Positions 46,493 to 55,283 of a DNA stretch of 64,000 nt are shown here, one piece after another (the stretch's first letter is position 1; each line of letters starts with the position of its first letter). The stretch comes from Longimicrobiaceae bacterium (lineage in GTDB: Bacteria; Gemmatimonadota; Gemmatimonadetes; Longimicrobiales; Longimicrobiaceae). The notes under the pieces are model-generated. The model was not told the origin of the DNA. It ran no database searches and was given only the letters and a program-made list of their open reading frames with translations. Location: the NCBI GenBank assembly GCA_030447645.1, contig JAUJOM010000005.1, positions 43,716 to 107,715 on the forward strand, given 5' to 3'. The position numbers and the translations under genes were made by a program.

Positions 46493-47957
46493 TCTTTCAA
46501 ACGCTGCGGGAATTTGTCGAGCACCTGGATCGCACCGGCGAGCTGGTACGCATCCGGGAGCCGGTTTCGTTGATCTCGAAATGGCGGAGATCACCGACCG
46601 GGTGATGAAGCTGCCCGGCGGTGGCCCGGCGCTCCTGTTCGAAAAACTTGTGCTTGCCGATGGCTCGGTTGCACCTGCCGGTGGCGATCAACACCTTCGG
46701 CTCCTGGAGCCGCATGGCGGCGGCGCTCGGGGTGGCGGATTTGCGGGAGCATGCTCAGCGAATCCGCGAGCTGGTCAAGCCGGAAGTGCCCAAGGGCCTC
46801 TGGGCCAAGGTGCAGATGCTCCCTGCTGGCCGAGCTCGCCCGCGTGCCGCCGCGACCCTTCGGGGCAAGCCGCCCTGCCAGGAGGTGGTATTGCGGGGCG
46901 ACGAGGTGGACCTGACCCGCCTGCCGGTGCTCCGCACCTGGCCGCAGGACGGCGGTCCCTTCATCACCATGCCGATGGTGATCACGCGCGATCCGGAAAC
47001 TGGGGTGCAGAACATCGGCATGTACCGGATGCAGGTCTATGGCCCCCGCAGCACGGGGATGCACTGGCAGCGGCATAAGGGCGGTGCGGCTCATTTCCGC
47101 GCGTACCGCAAGCGCGGCGAGCGCATGCCGGTGGTGGCGCTTGGCGGCGATCCGGCAACCATGTACACGCCGACGGCACCGCTTCCCCCGGGTATCGACG
47201 AGTACCTGTTCGGCGGCTTTCTCCGCCGGGAGCCCGTCTATACCGCCAAGGCGCTCACGGCGGATCTGGACATCCCCGCGCAGGCGGAGATCGTGCTCGA
47301 AGGGTACGTCGATCCATCGGAGGAGTTTGCGATCGAGGGACCTTTTGGGGACCACACCGGCTTTTACACGCTGGAGGAGCCGTACCCGACCTTTCATGTA
47401 GAAACTGTGACGATGCGGCGCAACGCCATCTATCCGGCGACGCTGTCGGGCGTCCACCGGTGGAGGACGTGTACCTGGGGGGTGCGACCGAGCGCATTTT
47501 CCTGCCGCTGGCGCAGCTCACCATGCCGGAGATCGTGGATTACCACATGCCTCCGGAGGGAGTCTTTCACAATCTGGTCTTTGTTTCCATTCGCAAGCAG
47601 TTTCCCGGCCACGCGTACAAGGTGATGAACGGGCTCTGGGGAATGGGGTTGATGTCGCTCGCCAAGGTGATCGTGGTGGTGGATGAAGGTATCGACGTGC
47701 AGAACACGGCGGAGGCGTGGTGGTATGCGCTCGGCAACATAGACCCGGAGCGGGACGTGCGCTTCGCCAAAGGCCCGGTCGATGATCTCGACCATGCCAG
47801 TCAGCACCTATCATTCGGCTCCAAGATGGGGATCGACGGAACTCGCAAGTGGCCGGAGGAAGGGTTCACGCGCCGCTGGCCGGACCTGATCGAGATGGAC
47901 GCGGGCACCAAGGCCAAGGTGGACGGGATGTGGGATAAACTTGGTATCGGTGGATGA
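46489..47957 (+). CDS. UbiD-family prenylated-FMN decarboxylase, three frameshifts
   Basis: About 488 residues after repair. [100 protein letters not shown] and [20 protein letters not shown] follow the UbiD family throughout. Shifts lie near 46570, 46668 and 47455. The cofactor is made by UbiX, encoded at 49409. In this setting it probably decarboxylates a menaquinone precursor (MqnM-type function in the futalosine pathway) rather than a ubiquinone intermediate; that choice is inferred from the cluster. Confidence 0.9.
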
Positions 47958-48259
47958 AGATCGAGCTTCCTCAGGATCGGATCACGGAATTTTGCCGACG
48001 CTGGAGGATCACTGAGCTTGCGCTCTTCGGCTCGGTGTTGCGGGACGACTTCCGTCCCGACAGTGACGTGGATGTGTTAGTGTCGTTTGCGCCGGACGCG
48101 GAGTGGGATTGGCGTGATCTGGACCGCATGGCCGAGGAACTCGGCACGATCTTACGCCGCAACGTCGACCTGGTGGAGCGACGTCTCGTGGAGCGGAATC
48201 GCAATTACATCATTCGTAAACACATCCTGCGCAGCGCGGAACCCGTCTATGTGGCGTGA
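47954..48259 (+). CDS. MntA-type nucleotidyltransferase antitoxin
   Basis: 101 residues. [20 protein letters not shown] carries the GSx10DxD motif of minimal nucleotidyltransferases, and [13 protein letters not shown] is also typical. In HepT/MntA systems this protein adenylylates and neutralises the HepT RNase. The ATG overlaps the ubiD stop and the end overlaps the HepT-like gene, so it is embedded in the menaquinone operon. Its partner is truncated. The two aspartates are intact, so it may still be active. Confidence 0.88.
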   Translation: MKIELPQDRITEFCRRWRITELALFGSVLRDDFRPDSDVDVLVSFAPDAEWDWRDLDRMAEELGTILRRNVDLVERRLVERNRNYIIRKHILRSAEPVYVA

Positions 48260-48371
48260 TGCCAAGTCCCTTCTCGATATCCTTGAACGTTTGTGGAAGA
48301 TCGTCGAAGACGAAGTTCCACCGCTGATTGCCGAGTTGGAGCGGATCGTTCCACCTGAAGAAGAGGTATGA
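48249..48371 (+). pseudogene. HepT-like (DUF86) toxin with the middle deleted
   Basis: Only 40 residues. The start [13 protein letters not shown] and the end WKIVEDEVPPLIAELERIVP match the two ends of HepT proteins of about 110-120 residues. The middle, including the Rx4-6H catalytic motif, is absent while the frame is kept. The start overlaps mntA and the stop overlaps the ubiA-like start, so reading through it may still couple translation along the operon. RNase activity should be lost. Confidence 0.75.
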
Positions 48372-49300
48372 CCCAGTCACCAGGTACCGTACCAGAACCG
48401 GCAGTTATGCCGGAGAGCCAGACGCTCGGCGGGCGCGGGCGGCTGGTAGACTATGCCAATCTGGTCAAGCTCCCCCACACCGTCTTTGCGCTGCCGTTCG
48501 CGCTAGTGGGAGCCACGCTCGCCTCATATCGCCTTCCGGTTCGCGCTACGGACCTGCTATTGATTTTGGTTGCCTTCACCGCTGCTCGCTTCGCGGGGAT
48601 GGGTTTCAACCGGATCGTGGATCGGGTGATCGACGCGCGTAACCCGCGCACCCGCATGCGGGAAATTCCGGCTGGCAGGCTCAGCGTGGCACAAGCCGGC
48701 GCCGCGGTTGCACTTGCGTCAGCGATCTTCTTTCTGGCTGCCGGACTGCTCAACCGGCTTTGTCTCCTGCTCGCACCACTGGCTCTGGGCTGGATCCTGT
48801 TCTACTCGTACACCAAGCGATTCACGCGCTGGGCGCATCTGGTCCTCGGGGTGGCGCTCGCGATTGCGCCGGTCGGTGCGTACCTCGCCATCGCAGGCCG
48901 GTGGAGTGAGCCGCCAGGAGTCCTACTGGCGCTCGCGGGGGCGGTACTTTGCTGGGTTGGCGGCTTCGACATTCTGTACTCGCTGCAGGATATGGAGTTC
49001 GACCGGCAGCAGGGTCTGCATTCCGTTCCTGCCGCGTTCGGAAGCCGGGGAGCGCTGTGGATCAGCCGCAGCCTGCACGCGTTCTGCGCGGGGCTCTTCG
49101 CGATCGTCGGCGTGCTGATGCCCGAGCTGGGCGCCTGGTACTTCATGGGTGTGGGACTAATTGCAGCCATGCTGATCTACGAGCAGAGTCTGGTACGAGC
49201 CGACGACTTCCGCCGCCTCGATGCGGCATTCTTCAACGTCAACGGCGCGATCTCGCTGGTGTTCTTTGGGCTTGTTCTCGTGGGGCGGCTACTCGGATGA
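48368..49300 (+). CDS. UbiA-family prenyltransferase (MqnP-like)
   Basis: 310 residues with eight to nine membrane helices. The two Asp-rich motifs are GMGFNRIVDRVIDARNPRT (NxxxDxxxD) and DILYSLQDMEFDRQQGLHS (DxxxD). PAGRLSVAQA and FSY-like FYSYTKRFT are also conserved. It attaches a polyprenyl chain to an aromatic acceptor in the membrane. With ubiD, ubiX and menG alongside, it is likely the menaquinone prenyltransferase of the futalosine branch. Intact; the first 25 residues are variable, so a later start is possible. Confidence 0.9.
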   Translation: MTQSPGTVPEPAVMPESQTLGGRGRLVDYANLVKLPHTVFALPFALVGATLASYRLPVRATDLLLILVAFTAARFAGMGFNRIVDRVIDARNPRTRMREIPAGRLSVAQAGAAVALASAIFFLAAGLLNRLCLLLAPLALGWILFYSYTKRFTRWAHLVLGVALAIAPVGAYLAIAGRWSEPPGVLLALAGAVLCWVGGFDILYSLQDMEFDRQQGLHSVPAAFGSRGALWISRSLHAFCAGLFAIVGVLMPELGAWYFMGVGLIAAMLIYEQSLVRADDFRRLDAAFFNVNGAISLVFFGLVLVGRLLG

Positions 49301-49316
49301 CGGGGCCTTCACCAGA

Positions 49317-49396
49317 GCCCTCACCCCGGCGCTGTGCGCCACCCCTCTCCCACAGGTGGGAGAGGGACAGCCGAGCTTGCGAGGCAAGGTGAGGGC
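49317..49396. repeat. Palindromic intergenic repeat (REP-like) between ubiA and ubiX
   Basis: Outer arms GCCCTCACC (49317-49325) and GGTGAGGGC (49388-49396); inner perfect stem CCCTCTCCCAC / GTGGGAGAGGG (49343-49366) with a very short loop. The CCCTCTCCC core is shared with the fold-back repeat at 4889-5082. It fills the ubiA-ubiX gap and would form a strong hairpin in the mRNA. Confidence 0.7.
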
Positions 49397-49408
49397 CGGG
49401 GCGGGGGC

Positions 49409-50044
49409 ATGAGGATCGATCCCGACGCACCGATCACCTTCGGTGTCACGGGCGCCTCCGGTGCTCCATACGCGGTGCGGCTCCTGAGCGCGCTGAACGA
49501 GGCGGGCGTGCCCGTGCGGCTGATCGTATCGCAATACGGCTGGCGCCTGCTCGCGGAAGAGTCGGGCGTCGGGAGCACGGAAGAGTTGCGAGCCGCGACG
49601 GGAGACTGGTCGCGCGTGGAGCTGTATGGGGCTACCGACCGGGGCGGCACACCGGCGTCCGGCTCGGCTCCGTCGCGGGGAATGGTGGTCTGCCCCTGCT
49701 CCATGGGAACGCTTGGTTCCGTCGCCGCCGGTACGTCCCGTAACCTGGTGGAGCGTGCCGCGGATGTAGCGCTCAAGGAGCGGCGCCCGCTGGTACTCGT
49801 GCCGCGGGAAACGCCGCTGTCGCTGATCCACCTGGAAAACATGACCAGGCTCACCCGCGCGGGAGCTACGGTTCTCCCTGCGGCGCCGGGCTTTTACCAC
49901 CGGCCGGAAAGCATTGCAGATTTGGTAGACTTCGTGGTGGCTCGCATTCTCGACCACCTGGGTGTTCCGCACAATGTGGGGACGCGCTGGAAGAGCGGCG
50001 AGCGCAACCTCACCCCACCCCCCAGCGCCTCCAGGCTAGCGTGA
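49409..50044 (+). CDS. ubiX: UbiX-type flavin prenyltransferase
   Basis: Makes prenylated FMN for UbiD enzymes. 211 residues. FGVTGASGAPYAVRLLSALN is the FMN-binding start, then RGMVVCPCSMGTLGSVAAGT, ADVALKERRPLVLVPRETPL, SLIHLENMTRLTRAGATVLP and FYHRPESIADLVDFVVARIL. All family motifs are present. An insertion-like segment at about 50-75 is variable. The stop overlaps the phosphodiesterase GTG (GTGA). Works with the UbiD homologue at 46489. Confidence 0.94.
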   Translation: MRIDPDAPITFGVTGASGAPYAVRLLSALNEAGVPVRLIVSQYGWRLLAEESGVGSTEELRAATGDWSRVELYGATDRGGTPASGSAPSRGMVVCPCSMGTLGSVAAGTSRNLVERAADVALKERRPLVLVPRETPLSLIHLENMTRLTRAGATVLPAAPGFYHRPESIADLVDFVVARILDHLGVPHNVGTRWKSGERNLTPPPSASRLA

Positions 50045-50535
50045 AGGTCGGGCTCATATCGGACACCCACGGGCTGCTCCGCCCGGAGGTGTGGGAGCAC
50101 TTCGCCGAGGTGGAGCACATCCTCCACGCCGGTGATGTTGGCCCGCGGAGCATCCTGGACGAACTGGAAACCGTCGCACCAGTGACCGCCGTGTGGGGGA
50201 ACACCGACGACTGGGATATCCGGGGGCACGTGCCCGAAGTGGCACACACGGAGATCGGTGGGGTTCAAGTCGTTGTCCTGCATGGCCATCAGCTCGGCTC
50301 CCCAACTGCCGCCAAGGCGGCGGCTGCTTTCCCGAACGCGGGTCTGGTGCTCTTCGGCCACTCGCACCGCGCGGTCATTGAGCGGATCGGGTCCGTGCTG
50401 GCGATCAATCCTGGAAGCGCGGGTCCACCGAGATTTGGAGCCCCGGTGACACTGGCGATCGCGGATCTGCAGGACGGGACCGTGGATGCACGATTGATCA
50501 CCCTTTCCCTCAGCGGAGAACTCGATGAAGCGTAG
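50041..50535 (+). CDS. YfcE/MJ0936-type metallophosphoesterase
   Basis: 164 residues. LISDTHGLLRPEV, LHAGDVGPRSIL, VWGNTDDWD, VVLHGHQLGSP and LFGHSHRA supply the dimetal site (DxH, GDxx, GNxD, GH, GHxH). INPGSAGPPR is also conserved. Small phosphodiesterases of this class hydrolyse cyclic or model phosphodiesters; the physiological substrate is unknown. GTG start overlapping ubiX; its end overlaps the peptidase start. Confidence 0.9.
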   Translation: MKVGLISDTHGLLRPEVWEHFAEVEHILHAGDVGPRSILDELETVAPVTAVWGNTDDWDIRGHVPEVAHTEIGGVQVVVLHGHQLGSPTAAKAAAAFPNAGLVLFGHSHRAVIERIGSVLAINPGSAGPPRFGAPVTLAIADLQDGTVDARLITLSLSGELDEA

Positions 50536-52081
50536 TTTGTGTGTGACCCTGGGGATGACGATCGCCGCTGTTCCCACGGGAATGTCCGCCCAAAGTTTTC
50601 CGACCAATGATCCGGTCCTGCGGCAGATTTGGACCGAAGCGCACCAGAACGGACAGCTTGTCCCTCTCGCGCAGGCGCTGCTCGACTCCGTCGGCCCGCG
50701 TCTAACCGGGTCGCCAGGGCACCGGGCAGGCAACGACTGGGCGGTAGCGACGTTTCAGCGGTGGGGCATCCCGGCTCGCAACGAGCAGTACGGCACCTGG
50801 CGGTCGTGGCGTCGGGGGATCACGCACGTGGATCTGCTGGAGCCGCGTGTCCGCACGCTTGAAGGAACGATGCTCGCCTGGAGCCCTGGCACCAGCGGAC
50901 CCGTGACCGGTGGCGTCGCGATCCTGCCGGAGTCCGGCTTCGAGGCGTGGCTGCCGAGCGTCCGCGGCAAGTACGTGATGGTATCCTTCCCGCAGCCCAC
51001 CTGTCGTCCGGACGCAAGCTGGAAGGAGTTCGCTCTGCCCGACTCCTTTGAAAAGATGCGCAAGGAGCGGGCAGCGGGGCAGGAAGCGTGGAACCGGCGC
51101 ATCCAGGCAACGGGACTCACCACTCGCGATCTCCCCAGGCGCCTGGAGGAGGCCGGGGCAGTGGGCGTTCTCACCTCCAACTGGTCCGCGGGGTGGGGCG
51201 TCAACAAGGTCTTCCAGGCACGTACGGAGCGGGTGCCGACGCTGGATCTGTCCTGCGAAGACTACGGGTTGGTGTACCGCCTCGCCGAGAACCGCCAGAA
51301 TCCGGTGGTCGGGGTGAACGCGCAGGCGGAGTTCCTGGGTGAGCGGCCAGTGTTCAACACCATCGCCGAAATCCGCGGAACCGAAAAGCCCAACGAGTAC
51401 GTCATGCTTTCCGCGCACTTTGATTCGTGGGACGCGGCCTCCGGGGCTACCGACAATGGCACCGGTACCGTGGTCATGATGGAGGCGATGCGCATCCTGA
51501 GGAAGGTGTACCCGAGGCCGAAGCGCACCATCCTGGTTGGCCTCTGGGGCGGGGAAGAGCAGGGGCTCAATGGTTCCCGCGCCTTCGCCTCGGACAACCC
51601 GCGCATCGTGTCGGGGCTACACGCGCTGTTCAACCAGGACAACGGCACGGGACGGGTTATCAACATTTCCATGCAGGGTTTGACTGGCGCGGGGAACTAC
51701 TTCACCCGCTGGCTGGGCCAGATCCCTGCGGAGATCACGCGCCACATTCAGACCGATGTGCCCGGAGTGCCGGGCGGCGGCGGGAGCGACTACGCGTCCT
51801 TCATCTGCGCCGGTGCGCCAGCCTTTTCGCTGTCATCGCTCAACTGGGAGTACGGTACGTACACCTGGCACACCAACCGCGACACCTTCGACAAGATCGC
51901 CTGGGATGACGTCCGCAACAACGCGCTGCTGGTGGCCATGTTGACCTACCTCGCTTCCGAGGACCCGACCCGAATGCCGCGGGACCGCCAAACGTCCATG
52001 ACCAACACCCGGACCGGACAGCCAGTCACCTGGCCCGCCTGTCAGCAGCCCGCTCGGACGTCCGGGCAGAGCACCCGGTAG
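50525..52081 (+). CDS. Exported M28-family zinc aminopeptidase
   Basis: 518 residues with an N-terminal signal peptide (MKRSLCVTLGMTIAAVPTGMSAQ). A PA-type insert lies at about 120-260. The catalytic domain has MLSAHFDSWDAASGATDNGTG (zinc His and Asp), WGGEEQGLNGSRAF (Glu-Glu), FNQDNGTGRV and YTWHTNRDTFD (final His). This is the co-catalytic dizinc site of M28 peptidases. It likely digests peptides in the periplasm. Intact and last in its operon. Confidence 0.92.
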   Translation: MKRSLCVTLGMTIAAVPTGMSAQSFPTNDPVLRQIWTEAHQNGQLVPLAQALLDSVGPRLTGSPGHRAGNDWAVATFQRWGIPARNEQYGTWRSWRRGITHVDLLEPRVRTLEGTMLAWSPGTSGPVTGGVAILPESGFEAWLPSVRGKYVMVSFPQPTCRPDASWKEFALPDSFEKMRKERAAGQEAWNRRIQATGLTTRDLPRRLEEAGAVGVLTSNWSAGWGVNKVFQARTERVPTLDLSCEDYGLVYRLAENRQNPVVGVNAQAEFLGERPVFNTIAEIRGTEKPNEYVMLSAHFDSWDAASGATDNGTGTVVMMEAMRILRKVYPRPKRTILVGLWGGEEQGLNGSRAFASDNPRIVSGLHALFNQDNGTGRVINISMQGLTGAGNYFTRWLGQIPAEITRHIQTDVPGVPGGGGSDYASFICAGAPAFSLSSLNWEYGTYTWHTNRDTFDKIAWDDVRNNALLVAMLTYLASEDPTRMPRDRQTSMTNTRTGQPVTWPACQQPARTSGQSTR

Positions 52082-52470
52082 CCCTTGGCTAGCACCCGAG
52101 GATGAGAGCAGGCCGCGCGTGGGTTTAGAATGACTTGCGGCCTGTACTTCCACAGCGCTTTCAGTTCGTTCGGCATTGGCCGTACAGCCAGAAAGGTCTT
52201 TCGGGGCAGCATGCGCGGTATCTGGATTGATTCTGCATATTGGCCGCCGGGGAGCAAGAGCTAATTTGCGGGCGCAGGCGGAATTAAAGGGAACGATTAC
52301 GGGTAGGGTGCTACTCGGACCAGATGAGTAATATCTGGCGTCACTCCGTATACTACTCCGTTAGGCGCGTCCCGGCTGCACGCTTGTCTTCTGCAGCTCC
52401 GGAGAGTAACCTACGATTGTACGCGATTTGGCGGACCACGGCTTCGGCTATCTCGTCCCTGCGGCTGACC
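52082..52470. other. Intergenic stretch without a recognised gene
   Basis: 389 bases, less GC-rich than the neighbours in its second half, with no convincing reading frame or terminator. It contains GTTAGGC at 52360-52366, identical to an integron core site, but I found no matching attC arm, so this may be chance. Confidence 0.5.
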
Positions 52471-53292
52471 ATGACACGAGCATTCGCGACCCTGATCGTT
52501 GCCCTCCTAGCGGTGCCGGCACCGTCGCGCACACAGATGGTTCACGGGATCGTGCTGGAGCACGGCACGTCGACGCCGACGCCGGTGCCCGGAGCGCTGG
52601 TGGAGTTGCTCACACCGGATGCGCGCAGAGTTTCCGCGGTACGTACGGGCAAGGCGGGCGAGTTCCTACTCCTGTCAAGCCGCTCCGGCCGCTACTCCCT
52701 CCGCATTACCCATCTCGACTACATCCCGATGGACTCCGGATCGGTGGTGCTGGGACGGGGCGAGGCGGTGGAGATCGAGATCCGCCTGGGCCGCAGGATC
52801 ATTCCTCTCGAGCCTCTGATCGTCACTGCCCGCACCGACCAGGGACGAGCCGGTTTCCAGGCGCGGAAGCGGCGGCCCGGGTTTGGCAAGTTCATCAAGC
52901 GGTCCGAGATTGAGCAGCGGCCCGCCGCCCGGGCCACGGACCTGCTCCAGCAGATGCCGGGCGTTTACCTGGTCCCAATCAGGCCGAGTGGGCATCTGGT
53001 CTACATGCGCGCGGGCGCCGGCCACTGCGTGCCCACGGTCTACGTCGACGACGTCGTGTTCAGGCAGACCACTCCCATCGATGATTTCCTCACCGCCGAC
53101 ATGCTGGAGGGAGTGGAGGTGTACACCGGGCTCAGCGCGCCGAGTCCCATCCACTCGTTGACCACTTGCGGTGTGGTGGCCTTTTGGACCCGCGGTTTCG
53201 GAGGCGGTGGAAAACTGAGCTGGAGGAAAGTGGCCGCCGGTGTCGGCACCTTCGCGCTCGCCGTCATTCTCACCCGCCCGCTCGCGCGCTGA
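52471..53292 (+). CDS. Carboxypeptidase-regulatory-like plus TonB-plug-domain protein
   Basis: 273 residues with a signal peptide (MTRAFATLIVALLAVPAPSR). Residues 25-110 form a carboxypeptidase D regulatory-like beta domain (VHGIVLEHGTSTPTPVPGAL, GEFLLLSSRSGRYSLRITHL). Residues 130-240 are a plug domain (KRSEIEQRPAARATDLLQQM, PTVYVDDVVFRQT, LEGVEVYTGLSAPS). The outer-membrane barrel is absent, and the C-terminus GVGTFALAVILTRPLAR could be a membrane anchor. Such barrel-less plug proteins are common in Gemmatimonadota and Bacteroidota. Role unknown. Confidence 0.8.
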   Translation: MTRAFATLIVALLAVPAPSRTQMVHGIVLEHGTSTPTPVPGALVELLTPDARRVSAVRTGKAGEFLLLSSRSGRYSLRITHLDYIPMDSGSVVLGRGEAVEIEIRLGRRIIPLEPLIVTARTDQGRAGFQARKRRPGFGKFIKRSEIEQRPAARATDLLQQMPGVYLVPIRPSGHLVYMRAGAGHCVPTVYVDDVVFRQTTPIDDFLTADMLEGVEVYTGLSAPSPIHSLTTCGVVAFWTRGFGGGGKLSWRKVAAGVGTFALAVILTRPLAR

Positions 53293-53320
53293 GCGTGGCG
53301 GAACCCGAGGATCTCCTCCT

Positions 53321-54304
53321 ATGACCCGCACGACAGGGTCGACCAAGGCACTTCTGCTCACGGCGCTGCTGAGCACCGGGGCGTGCGACGGGCTACTCGG
53401 CTCGAGCGCCGAGATGTCGTACGAGGCGCGCAGCTACCTCGAGCAGGTGGTGGAGCTGATGCAGAGCCACTCAATCAACCGGCTCAAGATCGATTGGGGC
53501 GCGTTCCGCACGAACGTGTTCGAGGCAGCCGCTGGAGCGCAGAGATCGACGGACACCTATGCTGCGGTCCGCGTCGCACTGGGGCTGCTCGGAGACGGGC
53601 ACAGCTACTTCAGCACCCCGTCCGGCGCGATCATCGCCGTGGCGACCCGCGCGTGCTACGCGGTACCGGTCAACGAGCCCACGCTTCCCGGGACGATCGG
53701 GTACGTCAGGGTGGGGGCGTTTAGGGGAACCGCGGCACAGGCGACTTCTTTCGCCACCGAAATCCAGCGCTCGATCCGGAGCCATGATGGAGACCACCTC
53801 GTCGGCTGGATCGTCGACTTGCGCGGCAACACGGGCGGAAACATGTGGCCCATGATCACGGGGCTGGGTCCGGTGCTCGGCGAGGGAGTGGTCGGGCACT
53901 TCATCGACCCACTCGGGGGAGTGAGCGTCTGGGAGCACCGTGAGGGGGCCGCCCGCCTGAATGGCGAGGTCATGCACCGGGTGGACTCCCCCTATCGACT
54001 CCGCCGTGAGCGTCCGCGGGTGGCGGTGCTCACGAACAAGGCAGTCGCCAGCCCCGGCGAGGCGGTGGTCGTCGCGTTCCGAAAGCGGCCGGACACCCGC
54101 TTCTTCGGCACCGCCACGTGCGGTCTTTCCACCGCGAACCGCGGCTTCTCCCTGAGCGACGGCGCGGCGCTGTGGCTCACCGGCGCGGTGATGGCAGATC
54201 GGACCCGGTTCGCCTACGGCGACTCCATCTCCCCCGATGAGCTGGCGACGGCGCCGGCTCAGGCGGTCCAGCATGCGGTGGCGTGGCTGCAATCGCGGAA
54301 CTGA
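53321..54304 (+). CDS. S41-family (tail-specific) serine peptidase lipoprotein
   Basis: 327 residues. Lipoprotein signal MTRTTGSTKALLLTALLSTGAC. The peptidase domain has LGDGHSYFSTPSG, GYVRVGAFRGT, VGWIVDLRGNTGGNMWPMI and VAVLTNKAVASPGEAVVVAF, in which the serine of ASPGE is the nucleophile position, and FGTATCGLSTAN. The PDZ domain found in Ctp proteases is lacking, as in the short S41 group. It would be anchored in the envelope. Its 3' end abuts the BrnT remnant. Confidence 0.85.
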   Translation: MTRTTGSTKALLLTALLSTGACDGLLGSSAEMSYEARSYLEQVVELMQSHSINRLKIDWGAFRTNVFEAAAGAQRSTDTYAAVRVALGLLGDGHSYFSTPSGAIIAVATRACYAVPVNEPTLPGTIGYVRVGAFRGTAAQATSFATEIQRSIRSHDGDHLVGWIVDLRGNTGGNMWPMITGLGPVLGEGVVGHFIDPLGGVSVWEHREGAARLNGEVMHRVDSPYRLRRERPRVAVLTNKAVASPGEAVVVAFRKRPDTRFFGTATCGLSTANRGFSLSDGAALWLTGAVMADRTRFAYGDSISPDELATAPAQAVQHAVAWLQSRN

Positions 54305-54311
54305 CGGCGCG

Positions 54312-54500
54312 GATCCACTTTCGGCGACCGTGGACGCCCCGGACCACTCGGAACGCGAGCACCGGATGCCCGTGCTCGGCCAGTCCATGGCTGGGCGGCT
54401 GTTGGTGGTCTCACTCGCCGAGCGTGGGGACCGCATCCGGATTATCAGTGCACGACACGCCGATCCGCGCGAGAGGAGGAGCTATGAACGAGGAGCGTGA
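54312..54500 (+). pseudogene. BrnT-family toxin, C-terminal remnant
   Basis: DPLSATVDAPDHSEREHRMP, then GRLLVVSLAERGDRIRIISA and RERRSYERGA match the last two thirds of BrnT RNase toxins. The first 30 or so residues, including the WDxxKAxxNxxKHG start, are missing: the sequence upstream is the end of the S41 gene. No start codon fits. The downstream antitoxin-like gene overlaps its end and is intact. Confidence 0.75.
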
Positions 54501-54702
54501 CTCGGACGAGATGCGCGATTACTACGATTTCACCGGTGGGGTGCGTGGCAAGTACGCAGCCCGCTACGCTGAAGGTGTAAACATCGTGCGCTTGGATCCA
54601 GATGCAGCGGCGGTATTCCCGGACGATGCTTGGGTGAATGAGGCTCTGCGGGCACTGGCGGGAATCATCCAGCGGCAGGCTGGAGCAGCGGCAAAGTCAT
54701 AG
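54484..54702 (+). CDS. Small antitoxin-like protein next to the BrnT remnant
   Basis: 72 residues. MRDYYDFTGGVRGKYAARYA, EGVNIVRLDPDAAAVFPDDA and WVNEALRALAGI match a widespread small protein family usually found beside BrnT-like or other toxins. A strong ribosome binding site (GAGGAGGA) precedes the ATG at 54484. It overlaps the toxin remnant by 17 bases and is followed by an attC site, so it is the first gene of the cassette array. The antitoxin role is inferred from context. Confidence 0.75.
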   Translation: MNEERDSDEMRDYYDFTGGVRGKYAARYAEGVNIVRLDPDAAAVFPDDAWVNEALRALAGIIQRQAGAAAKS

Positions 54703-54718
54703 ATCCACCTGATTCGCT

Positions 54719-54818
54719 GCCCAACCAGTGGTTACAGTGGACGGAGGGCGCGCCATGCTTTCGTGCGAGCGGCCGAAAGCAGCGTAGCGCTCCCCGCCAC
54801 TGAACCTTTTCGTGGGGC
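54719..54818 (+). repeat. attC site 1
   Basis: R'' core GCCCAAC (54719-54725) and a degraded R' core GTGGGGC (54812-54818). The inner arms CAGTGGACGGAG and CTCCCCGCCACTG are complementary. Length 100 bp; follows the antitoxin-like gene. Confidence 0.8.
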
Positions 54819-54837
54819 GGCTCACCGACCACCCGTG

Positions 54838-55283
54838 ATGAACTCCACCCCGCGGCTTGAGATGGTCTGGCCGGAGGTGTTGCGTACGCGCCTACCCGCC
54901 GTCCGCCCAGGGCCGGGCTATGCTCTCCGCACCTTCGAGACGGGCGACCAGATCGTGGCATCGGCGAGGGCGCTCCGCTCGCAGGCGTTCGAGGGCGGCG
55001 GCGAGTTGGGGTGGGTGGCCGGGGATCCGGCCCACGCCGGATACGGGCTCGGCCACTTGGTGACCGCAGCGGCGACGGGTCGAATGGTGTCGGAGGCTGC
55101 CGGCCGGTCCACCTCCACACGGAGGACTTCCGCTTGGCCGCGCTGAAGACATATCTCGGTTTGGGCTACGAGCCGGTCCTCGCCGGTGCAGGGGCGTCAC
55201 AGCGGTGGCGAGCCGTGTGCTCGGCGGTGGGCTGGCCATTCACGCCGGAGCGTTGGAGAGGGTGGGGCGAACGCGCCGTATAA
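54838..55283 (+). CDS. GNAT-family acetyltransferase cassette, one frameshift
   Basis: About 148 residues after joining frames. MNSTPRLEMVWPEVLRTRLP opens the protein. The acetyl-CoA-binding region is GELGWVAGDPAHAGYGLGHL with VTAAATGRM, and after a shift near 55100 it continues VHLHTEDFRLAALKTYLGLG and YEPVLAG, the end of the GNAT fold. RGWGERAV closes it at 55283, inside the R'' core of the next attC. The acceptor substrate is unknown; many cassette acetyltransferases modify small molecules or proteins. Confidence 0.75.
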
